Positions 7,291-13,194 of a stretch of DNA of 13,757 nucleotides are shown one piece after another. The translations under genes were made by a program, and so were the position numbers. The notes below the pieces were generated by a model, which ran no database searches, was not told the origin of the DNA, and saw nothing but the letters and a program-made list of their open reading frames with translations. The DNA is from CAZQVN01 sp964596775 (lineage in GTDB: Bacteria; Eisenbacteria; RBG-16-71-46; JABDJR01; JAWXBZ01), in contig CAZQVN010000077.1 of assembly GCA_964596775.1 (NCBI GenBank), forward strand, positions 1-13,757, written 5' to 3'. Within the stretch, counting starts at the first letter, position 1; each line of letters starts with the position of its first letter.

Positions 7291-8686
7291 CAGGGTTCCG
7301 CCAGGATCCGGTTGATCTCGGTGTCCGCCTGCTTCAGCGCCTCCTCCGCGGAGAGTTCACCGTGCAGGGCCCGCTCCACCGACGATTCCACGGCGGCCTC
7401 GATGGAACTCCACTTCGGAATGTTCGGAGGAAACACGGCCAGCGAAAGCTGCGACAGGAAGACCCCCTCGCCCGGGTGCTCCTTGAAGTAGGGATCGTCC
7501 TCGAGCCCCTTCGCCGCCGGCTGCACGCTCTTGGCGGCGCGGGACAGCGCCAGCGCGTTGTCGGCGCGGGCCAGGAACGCCGCGAGCTTGACGGCGGCGT
7601 CCACGTTCTTCGAGTTCCGGAACACGACCAGCAGCTCGCCGCCGCCGAAGGAACGATGGGTGCCCCAGTGATCGTCCGGCCGCGGCACCAGGCCCACACC
7701 GTACTCGAGATCCGGAGCGTCGGTCGGGATCGTCTTGAACAGCCAGGCCCCGGAGATCAGCGAGCCGAGCTTCCCCTGCTTGAACGCCTGGTCGAGGATG
7801 TCCTGCTTTTCGGTCAGCGAGTACGGACCGAGGTCGAGGTAGAATTGCAGCGCGTCCACGTTTCCCGGGGAGGCGATGTCGGACTTCGTTCCGTCCGCGG
7901 TCAGGACCTCCCCCTCGTTGCTCCAGAGGAACGGCATCACCTTCTTGAAGAGGATGTAGCGCTCGCCGGCGCCGCGGCCGTAGCCGTAGATCCCGGCTTT
8001 CTCATTGTGGATCGCCTTCGCGGAGGCCATCAGCCGCGGCCAGGTGTCCGGCGCGAACTCGTCGTTGAGGCCGGCCTCGCGGAACAGCTTCTTGTTGTAG
8101 AACAGCGCGCGGGTGCCGACGACCCAGGGCACGCCGTAGATCTGCCCCTGATATGTTCCGGCTTCCCAGAGGCGCAGAGCATCACGCAGCGTGTCGGTCT
8201 GCGCGGTGATGTCCACGAGAGCGCCGTTCGCCGCAAACTCGGCAAACCAGGTGGACCCAAGCTCGCAGAGGTCCGGCGATGTCCCCCCGGCGATGGACGC
8301 GAGAACCTTCTCCTTGCCGTTCTGCCAGGTCAGCTGCTGCATGTCGACCTTGACGCCGGGGTTTTCGGCTTCGAAGTCATCGAGGATCGGCCGAATGACN
8401 NNNNNNNNNNNNNNNNNNNNNNNNNNNNNNNNNNNNNNNNNNNNNNNNNNNNNNNNNNNNNNNNNNNNNNNNNNNNNNNNNNNNNNNNNNNNNNNNNNNC
8501 GACCTTGACGCCGGGGTTTTCGGCTTCGAAGTCATCGAGGATCGGCCGAATGACGGCGGAATCCCAGAACTGCCAGAACGTGATCGTGACGGGGCCTTTG
8601 GATTGTTTCGGGGCGCCGCACCCGGCGATCGTGAACGCTGCACAGATCAAGAGCAGGAAGGTTCGGACAGGCCCCGAAACCCTCAT
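7290..8686 (-). CDS. Sugar ABC transporter substrate-binding lipoprotein (split by a false gap)
   Basis: The product is a family 1 extracellular solute-binding protein. The N-terminus has a hydrophobic stretch ending in lipobox TIAGC (Cys23), then an opening beta-strand VTITFWQFWD typical of sugar-binding proteins. VPWVVGTRALFYNKKLFREAG and a Trp-rich C-terminal lobe also fit MalE/UgpB-like folds. The coding sequence is interrupted by 100 Ns (8400-8499) flanked by identical 55-bp copies. Removing the Ns and one copy gives a continuous 413-residue protein across GVKVD-MQQLTW. I use the ATG at 8686, nearest the signal peptide. It lacks a good ribosome site and lies in the arm of a strong hairpin. 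The frame is open to an ATG at 8830 with an excellent site, which would add 48 odd residues. The ligand is inferred from the operon to be an anhydroMurNAc-containing or related amino sugar. Confidence 0.88.
8345..8399. repeat. 55-bp contig-end duplicate, left copy
   Basis: These 55 bases are identical to 8500-8554, and the copy ends exactly at the first N. A perfect match reaching both gap edges is what two contigs overlapping by one assembly k-mer leave when scaffolded without merging. It encodes the same residues (RPILDDFEAENPGVKV) as the other copy. Confidence 0.95.
8400..8499. other. 100-N scaffold gap, probably spurious
   Basis: Exactly 100 Ns mark a scaffolding gap of arbitrary size inside the binding-protein gene. 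Flanking identity and reading-frame restoration indicate that the true distance is negative: the contigs overlap by 55 bp and no sequence is missing. Confidence 0.97.
8500..8554. repeat. 55-bp contig-end duplicate, right copy
   Basis: Identical to 8345-8399 and beginning at the first base after the Ns. On the minus strand it carries the frame in phase with the lipoprotein N-terminus. Joining this copy to the sequence at 8344 continues the gene without a shift. Confidence 0.95.
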
Positions 8687-8819
8687 CGATCGCGGCGGCA
8701 CGTTTGCCGGCACATCCCTGTGCCGGCTGCACTGCCGTCCGGCCGGCTCCGCCATCCATGGCTCCCGCCGGCCTCCCGAGCACCGCTCGCGCTCGATGAG
8801 GGCTCCGGGGCCTCGTACA
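8663..8819 (-). mobile_element. Palindromic ~150-bp element, apparently inserted in frame in the binding-protein gene
   Basis: On the minus-strand transcript, arms 8813-8794 and 8688-8669 form a 20-bp helix with no mismatch and two G-U pairs. It extends inward, across one mismatch and one bulge, by about nine more pairs (8793-8783 with 8698-8689). Inside are two hairpins: 8706-8727 (9-bp stem, GGGA loop) and 8741-8773 (7-bp outer stem, inner GCCA/UGGC). Imperfect 7-bp repeats TGTACGA (8813-8819) and TGTCCGA (8663-8669) bound it, 150 bp apart, like a target-site duplication. The frame through it has no stop. Deleting 150 bp joins MNSHVR to TFLLLICAAFTIAGC, a normal lipoprotein leader. This resembles Rickettsia palindromic elements in behaviour; sequence kinship is untested. 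It could instead be a native regulatory RNA. Confidence 0.6.
8706..8762 (-). promoter_or_regulatory. Two GGA-loop hairpins resembling CsrA/RsmA sites
   Basis: In minus-strand RNA, the hairpin at 8727-8706 contains GCACAGGGAUGU. This matches the CsrA SELEX consensus RUACARGGAUGU at 11 of 12 positions and puts GGA in the tetraloop. A second hairpin at 8762-8751 (GCCA-UGGA-UGGC) also exposes GGA in a 4-nt loop, 40 nt away. Paired GGA loops are typical of CsrA-bound leaders. No csrA gene is in the window, so protein binding is inference. The hairpins may simply be part of the palindromic element. Confidence 0.35.
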
Positions 8820-8826
8820 TGTGAGT

Positions 8827-9750
8827 TCATGAACTCTCCTCCAGTGCTCGTCGCACGAATCCGTCGGCCCTTCGCAGACGTTCGAGGGCCTCGTCACGAC
8901 TCACGGTTGCCTTAACCATGACGATCGCGGTCTTCACGGATCCTCGCGCATCTTCCAGCGCCTTGACCGCGGCGTCATAGTCGATACCCGTCACGATCAT
9001 GACCGTTCGCCTGGAACGTTCCACCAGCTTCGCGCTGGTGGCCATCAGGTCGACCATCATGTTTTCGTACAGTTTGCCCATGCGGATCATCGCGGTGGTG
9101 GTGATCATGTTCAGGACCAGTTTCTGCGCGGTGCCGGACTTGAGCCTGGTTGATCCCATCACGGCTTCGGGGCCGACCACCGGGCAGATGGCTACATCCG
9201 CGTCCACCGTCAAACCCTCGCGGGGGTTCATGGTCAGGAAGATTGTTTTCGCGCCGCGTTCTCTTCCGCGTTTCAGGGCGGCCAGGGCGTAGGGCGTCCG
9301 TTTGCTCGCCGCGATCGCCAGGACGACATCGTTCGGCCCCACGTTCAGATCGTCGAGAGCCGCTTCCGCATCCTGCCCGCGATCCTCCGCGCCTTCCACG
9401 GCGCTGACGAGCGCCCTGGCGCCGCCGGCGATGATCCCCTGGACCATGGAGGGATCGGTGCCGAACGTGGGCGGACATTCCGCGGCGTCGAGGACGCCGA
9501 GGCGGCCGCTCGTTCCGGCGCCGGCGTAGATGAGGCGACCGCCGCTCCTGAACGCGGCCACGACGAGATCGACGGCCCGTTCGATCCAGTCGATTTCCGC
9601 GGCCACCGCGTCCGGAACGGTCCGGTCCTCGGCCGAAAGTTTTTCGAGGATCTCGCGCACGGACAGGACGTCCAGATCGGTCGTCCGCGGATTGCGCTGC
9701 TCGGTCAGCAACGCGGACACTTCCTCGAAAACGTGCCGATCTTCGGTCAA
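8827..9750 (-). CDS. murQ: N-acetylmuramic acid 6-phosphate etherase MurQ
   Basis: The 307-residue cytoplasmic SIS-domain enzyme removes the lactyl ether from MurNAc-6-phosphate, giving GlcNAc-6-phosphate and D-lactate. Key signatures are RLIYAGAGTSGRLGVLDAAECPPTFG from about residue 72, with the catalytic glutamate of AECPPT, VEGAED with the second glutamate, and GSTRLKSGTAQKLVLNM. Length matches the family (about 300). The usual AASGRTPY reads AASKRTPY, a lysine for glycine beside the sugar-phosphate site. The start is TTG at 9750 with only a weak AGGG upstream; no ATG lies near. It is the first gene of the operon, about 107 nt after a likely promoter start. Its product links the operon to general amino-sugar metabolism. 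Confidence 0.96.
   Translation of the reverse strand: MTEDRHVFEEVSALLTEQRNPRTTDLDVLSVREILEKLSAEDRTVPDAVAAEIDWIERAVDLVVAAFRSGGRLIYAGAGTSGRLGVLDAAECPPTFGTDPSMVQGIIAGGARALVSAVEGAEDRGQDAEAALDDLNVGPNDVVLAIAASKRTPYALAALKRGRERGAKTIFLTMNPREGLTVDADVAICPVVGPEAVMGSTRLKSGTAQKLVLNMITTTAMIRMGKLYENMMVDLMATSAKLVERSRRTVMIVTGIDYDAAVKALEDARGSVKTAIVMVKATVSRDEALERLRRADGFVRRALEESS
8828..8842 (-). promoter_or_regulatory. Strong ribosome binding site and ATGA-coupled start at the murQ end
   Basis: GGAGGAG (8836-8842) lies 5 nt before an ATG at 8828-8830 that overlaps the murQ stop as ATGA. It is the best translation start in the operon, yet it begins 48 codons before the lipoprotein signal peptide. It is probably the original start of the binding-protein gene before the palindromic element entered. 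Whether ribosomes still start here, or restart at 8686, is open. Confidence 0.65.
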
Positions 9751-9863
9751 GTTGGAACGCCCTGTTCTGCGGTGACTGCGGTGATGGGAACCGCCCCCCG
9801 ATTCCCGGCGCGTCCGGGACGGCTTCCAGAGGCCCCCGGAACGCGAAACTGGACTGTTTGGGT

Positions 9864-9892
9864 ATTATTAGGGAAGCGGTACACTTCGACAA
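9864..9892 (-). promoter_or_regulatory. Candidate promoter of the murQ-nagZ operon
   Basis: On the minus strand, TTGTCG (9887-9892, 4/6 to TTGACA) is followed by a 17-nt spacer and AATAAT (9864-9869, 5/6 to TATAAT). This is the only A/T-rich patch in the intergenic region. Transcription would start near 9857 and leave a leader of about 107 nt before murQ. The same patch reads TATTAT on the plus strand and could be the -10 of the divergent gene, but no matching -35 is visible there. Confidence 0.5.
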
Positions 9893-9920
9893 GCCGCTTC
9901 CTTGTCCCCCGGGGAAACAC

Positions 9921-11540
9921 GTGAACTCGACCAGGCGTGAACTGATCCTCGTCGTGCCCTTCTTCGCGGCGCTCTTTCTCCTGATGGCGTGGCCGCTCGC
10001 CCGGAACTTCACGACGCTCGTTCCCACGTCCGGCGACGGCGCCGACGCCCTGACCGGGCTCTACATCCTGAACTGGGGCATTCATGCCCTGGCCAACCAG
10101 CCGTTCGGCTACTTCAACGCGAACAACTTCTATCCGCACGTGGAAACCCTGGCGTTCGGCGAACACCTGTTCGGCGTGGCCGTGATGATGGCTCCGTTTC
10201 AGTGGACGCTGGCGCATCCGATCCTCACCTACAACCTGACCCTGGTCCTCTCGTTCACGCTTGCGGGAACCGGCGCGTATTTTCTGGCCCGGCAGGTTAC
10301 CGGCTCCGTGCGGGCGGGTCTCATTGCCGGAATTCTCTACGGGTTCTCGCCGTTCCGCATCGATCACATCGGCGATCTCGGAACCCTGGCCCTGCACGGC
10401 CTGCCGTGGATTCTCCTGATCGGGCACCTCTACCTGGAGGATCGGCGCCGCCGGCTCATTTACCTCGGCGCCTTCTTTGCGCTGGTGCAGGTCCTCTCGT
10501 CCACCGTAAGCCTCTACTACCTGGTGGTCGGGAGTTTCCTGGCCCTGATCATGGCCGTGTACCGCCAGCGCCGGGCGTCCAGTTCCGTACTGTGGAGCCA
10601 CCGGTTGCACTTCCTGACCGTCACCGCACTTCTGCTCTTCTTCCTGTTTCCCTTTCTGAAACCCTACCTCAGCCAGGAAGTCGAACTTTTCGCCCTGAAC
10701 CAGGAGACGACGGCCGGGATGGTTCCGATCCCGCACGAATCCGCCGCGGTGTCCCAGGCCGGGATCGTCCATTCGCTGTTCCGGACCACCCGCCAGCCGG
10801 GCACCCCGCTCTTCCCGGGGTTCACGGCCATGGCGCTCATCGGTTTCCTGGCTCTCCGCATGTTCCGTGGCCGCTTCGACGACGATCACCGCCCGTACTT
10901 CTATACGGGGCTGGCGCTGGCCGCGCTGCTCCTGGCGATCCTGTTCCATCTCCGCTTCGGGGGCTTGATGAGCCTCTGCCTGGCGGTCCTCGCCGCGCTC
11001 GGAATGCGGCGCCTGGAGATCACGCTCTCGTCCATCCCGCGCGGAACATGGATGGCCAGCGTCCTGATTGTCGGGGTCGCTTTCGAAATGGCGCTGGCGC
11101 CGGTTCACTTCATCAGCCCGGCCCCGTTCCCCGGGCCCCCTCCCGTTTACGACTGGTTCAACAACACCGATCCGGCCTCGGTCGTCCTGGAACTGCCGGC
11201 CGCGCCGACCGAAGGGCCGATGCCCCTCACGTTCGCGCGCCGCCAGTACTACTCCACGTACCACTGGAGACGGATGGTGGACGGTGTCGATGCCTGGACG
11301 CATCCGCTGACCATTGCCACCCGCGCCCGACTGCGATCCTTTCCGGACAACGCCGCCATCGCCCAGATTCGGGCGCTCGGTGTCGACTATGTTGTCGTGC
11401 ATCTCGACGAATATCCGGAAGCCGATCGGGATCGTGTGCGGATGGAACTCGATGGACGCACGGAACTGACGCTGGAGAAGGAATTCGAGGACACGCGCGT
11501 CTATCGGGTCGTGTCCGTACACCCGCAGCCGGGGCTGTAG
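9921..11540 (+). CDS. Polytopic membrane protein, GT-C glycosyltransferase-like
   Basis: The 539-residue product has an N-terminal transmembrane helix (about 8-25), a first loop with SGDGADALTGLYILNWGIHAL, then many more hydrophobic segments to about residue 395. A soluble C-terminal domain follows (about 400-535), including RALGVDYVVVHLDEYPE. The acidic loop after helix 1 and the ANNFYPHVETLAFGEH stretch are typical of GT-C-fold, lipid-phosphosugar-dependent glycosyltransferases and of large YfhO-like membrane proteins. I cannot name donor or acceptor. I chose GTG at 9921, preceded by GGGGAA and directly followed by the first helix; a TTG at 9858 would add 21 unlikely residues. It is divergent from the recycling operon and converges on dnaJ with 25 bp between stops, so a role in wall recycling is not implied. 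Confidence 0.75.
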   Translation: MNSTRRELILVVPFFAALFLLMAWPLARNFTTLVPTSGDGADALTGLYILNWGIHALANQPFGYFNANNFYPHVETLAFGEHLFGVAVMMAPFQWTLAHPILTYNLTLVLSFTLAGTGAYFLARQVTGSVRAGLIAGILYGFSPFRIDHIGDLGTLALHGLPWILLIGHLYLEDRRRRLIYLGAFFALVQVLSSTVSLYYLVVGSFLALIMAVYRQRRASSSVLWSHRLHFLTVTALLLFFLFPFLKPYLSQEVELFALNQETTAGMVPIPHESAAVSQAGIVHSLFRTTRQPGTPLFPGFTAMALIGFLALRMFRGRFDDDHRPYFYTGLALAALLLAILFHLRFGGLMSLCLAVLAALGMRRLEITLSSIPRGTWMASVLIVGVAFEMALAPVHFISPAPFPGPPPVYDWFNNTDPASVVLELPAAPTEGPMPLTFARRQYYSTYHWRRMVDGVDAWTHPLTIATRARLRSFPDNAAIAQIRALGVDYVVVHLDEYPEADRDRVRMELDGRTELTLEKEFEDTRVYRVVSVHPQPGL

Positions 11541-11542
11541 CG

Positions 11543-11587
11543 GCGCGCGGAGGCAGCCGGAACGTCTACCTGCCGCCTTTCGCGCGC
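11543..11587. terminator. Possible hairpin between convergent genes
   Basis: GCGCGCG (11543-11549) pairs with CGCGCGC (11581-11587), and AGGC (11551-11554) pairs with GCCT (11575-11578), around a 20-nt loop. It spans the short space between the convergent stops and the last dnaJ codons. No strong U-tract follows on either strand, so it is at best a pause or end-protecting structure. Confidence 0.25.
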
Positions 11588-12663
11588 GGTGACGTCCCGA
11601 GAATCTCCACGATCTGGTCTCCCTGGGAGTCCCTTTCGGTGTGCCCCAGTCCGGGCAGCCTCAGGCGGGCGCCGGACTCCGTTCCGGCCGGAACCCGGAC
11701 CAGGACCTTCTTTCCGTCCAGCGTCCGGACCTTCACCCCCGCCCCCTTTTCGAGCTGGGCCGGTGTCAGCCTCACCGTGCACACGACATCGAGGCCTTCC
11801 CTCCGGAAAAACGGCGGCTGTCCGTCCACGTGGAGCTCCAGGATCAGGTCGCCGGCCGGCTGCCCCGCTTCGGCGGGTTGCCCGAGGCCCCGGAGCCGCA
11901 GTTCGCTTCCGTCGCGGGTTCCCGGCGGAATCGTCACCTTGATGTTCTTCCGTACCGGCCCGGACCCCGATCCACCGCAGGCCGGACAGGGAGTGACGAT
12001 GATGTGCCCGCTGCCGAAACAGTTCGGACAGGTGCGGCTGACCGAAAAGCCGCCGCGGTTCTGAACGATGCGCCCCTGCCCCCCGCAGGCCGGACACGAA
12101 TCCGCGGCCGTTCCGGGAGCGGCCCCGTTTCCCTTGCAGGTTCCGCACGGACCTTCCCGTTCCACCGTGAACCGGGCCGAGCCGCCGGATTCGGCCAGCC
12201 CGGCCGGCACGTTCATCCGCGCCCGGATGTCGCGGCTCTCCGGCTGGCGCATGCCGCCGCGCCCGAAGATCCGCTCGAACAGATCCCCGAAGCCGCCCGC
12301 GTCCGCTCCGCCTCCGAACAGATCCTCCATGCGGAACGTGCCGCCTCCCGGACCTCCACCCGGGAAACCGCCCGGAAAACCTCCACCCGGATGGCCGCCG
12401 CCCGCCGGGCGGTATCCTCCGCCACGGGCATTCCCGCCGTAGGCGCCGTACTTGAGCATCTGGTCGTACTGGGCCCTCTTCTTTTCGTCACGGAGAACCT
12501 CGTACGCCTCGTTCACTTCCTTGAAGCGGGTCTCCGCCGAGGGATCATTCCGGTTGGCGTCCGGATGATAGCGCTTGGCGAGCGCCCGGAAGGCCTTCTT
12601 GATCTCGGCCGGCGAGGCATTCTGCTTCACGCCCAGGGTGTCGTACAGATTTCGGTTCGCCAT
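11566..12663 (-). CDS. dnaJ: Chaperone protein DnaJ (type I Hsp40)
   Basis: The 365-residue DnaJ stimulates DnaK ATPase activity and delivers unfolded clients. The J domain (6-70) contains RYHPDAN with HPD at 33-35. A Gly/Phe/Pro-rich linker spans about 74-137. The four zinc-binding CxxCxGxG repeats begin at C173 (CGTCKGNG), C190 (CPACGGQG), C212 (CPNCFGSG) and C226 (CPACGGSG), so both zinc centres are complete. The C-terminal substrate-binding domains follow, with VTIPPGTRDGSELRLRGLG. The ATG at 12663 has a GAGGG site just upstream and lies 23 nt after the DUF1844 stop. It is likely co-transcribed with that gene, and with dnaK by terminator read-through. The stop is TAG at 11566. Confidence 0.95.
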   Translation of the reverse strand: MANRNLYDTLGVKQNASPAEIKKAFRALAKRYHPDANRNDPSAETRFKEVNEAYEVLRDEKKRAQYDQMLKYGAYGGNARGGGYRPAGGGHPGGGFPGGFPGGGPGGGTFRMEDLFGGGADAGGFGDLFERIFGRGGMRQPESRDIRARMNVPAGLAESGGSARFTVEREGPCGTCKGNGAAPGTAADSCPACGGQGRIVQNRGGFSVSRTCPNCFGSGHIIVTPCPACGGSGSGPVRKNIKVTIPPGTRDGSELRLRGLGQPAEAGQPAGDLILELHVDGQPPFFRREGLDVVCTVRLTPAQLEKGAGVKVRTLDGKKVLVRVPAGTESGARLRLPGLGHTERDSQGDQIVEILGTSPRAKGGR

Positions 12664-12686
12664 GATCCCTCATGATGCTCGGACGA

Positions 12687-13109
12687 CTACTTTTCTGAGA
12701 GCTTCTCCGTGGATGCCGGGTGATCGCTTTCCGACGACGACGACGTCGCATCGGCGTCGCTCCCGGTACCTGCCGGCTGTGCCTCATCATTGCTGCCGGC
12801 TCCGGCCGTCCCGGGCACCTCTCCCGTACGTTCCTCGTCCGGCGCGGTTGCCGGGCGGTTCATTTCATCCAGGTAATTGAGACGGAGCTCCGTGAGCGCC
12901 GTCTTGAGATGACGCTTTTCGCCCTCCTCGAGGCGACCTTCCGTCTTTTCCTCGAGTTCCGCGAGAAGGTCGATGAGCAGGCGCGCCGAGGGAAGATCGC
13001 GCTCCGTCTTTCCGGTCATCGGGTTCTGCACCTTCCCCAGGAACACCATGACCTGAGGGTGTATCCAGCCGACCATCGTGTCCACGAGCCTCGGCTTTCG
13101 ATCCGACAT
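12687..13109 (-). CDS. DUF1844-family protein
   Basis: The 140-residue protein carries a DUF1844 core at about residues 18-83: VMVFLGKVQNPMTGKTERDLPS, then LIDLLAELEEKTEGRLEEGE, ending in LTELRLNYLDEM. The family has no established function. Here it is followed by an acidic, Ser/Glu/Gly-rich tail of about 55 residues that is probably disordered. There is no signal peptide. The ATG at 13109 has a good GGAGG site 6 nt upstream. It lies between dnaK and dnaJ, where grpE or nothing is often found, suggesting co-expression with the Hsp70 system. The upstream gap is filled by an intrinsic terminator, leaving no room for a separate promoter. Confidence 0.85.
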   Translation of the reverse strand: MSDRKPRLVDTMVGWIHPQVMVFLGKVQNPMTGKTERDLPSARLLIDLLAELEEKTEGRLEEGEKRHLKTALTELRLNYLDEMNRPATAPDEERTGEVPGTAGAGSNDEAQPAGTGSDADATSSSSESDHPASTEKLSEK

Positions 13110-13123
13110 CGAGCACCTCCATG

Positions 13124-13156
13124 AAGAAAAGGGCGGGGTCCGGTCGGACCCCGCCC
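13124..13156 (-). terminator. Intrinsic terminator downstream of dnaK
   Basis: GGGCGGGGTCC (13131-13141) and GGACCCCGCCC (13146-13156) form a perfect 11-bp GC-rich stem with a 4-nt loop. On the minus strand the stem is followed by TTTTCTT (13124-13130). It lies about 38 nt after the dnaK stop and directly before the DUF1844 ribosome site. It should limit transcription from dnaK into DUF1844-dnaJ, setting a DnaK excess. Confidence 0.88.
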
Positions 13157-13194
13157 CGCCTGGTTTGCCATTTCATCCCGACGATGCGGAATCG

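Noticed and set aside
8345..8554. Genuine tandem repeat or insertion in the binding-protein gene
   Set aside because: The copies meet the N edges exactly and the frame is restored by collapsing them, so an assembly artefact explains it fully.
8663..8819. Known metabolite riboswitch at the murQ/binding-protein junction
   Set aside because: I recognise no consensus core of a known riboswitch class. The long near-perfect helix with flanking repeats fits a palindromic element better.
9747..11522. 591-codon minus-strand open frame opposite the membrane-protein gene
   Set aside because: Its composition is charged, Gln/Arg/Glu-rich and typical of the antisense of a hydrophobic protein. No domain is seen.
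9989..12064. 691-codon plus-strand open frame spanning the membrane protein and dnaJ
   Set aside because: It is out of frame with the membrane protein and antisense to dnaJ, with Pro/Arg/Gly-rich shadow sequence.
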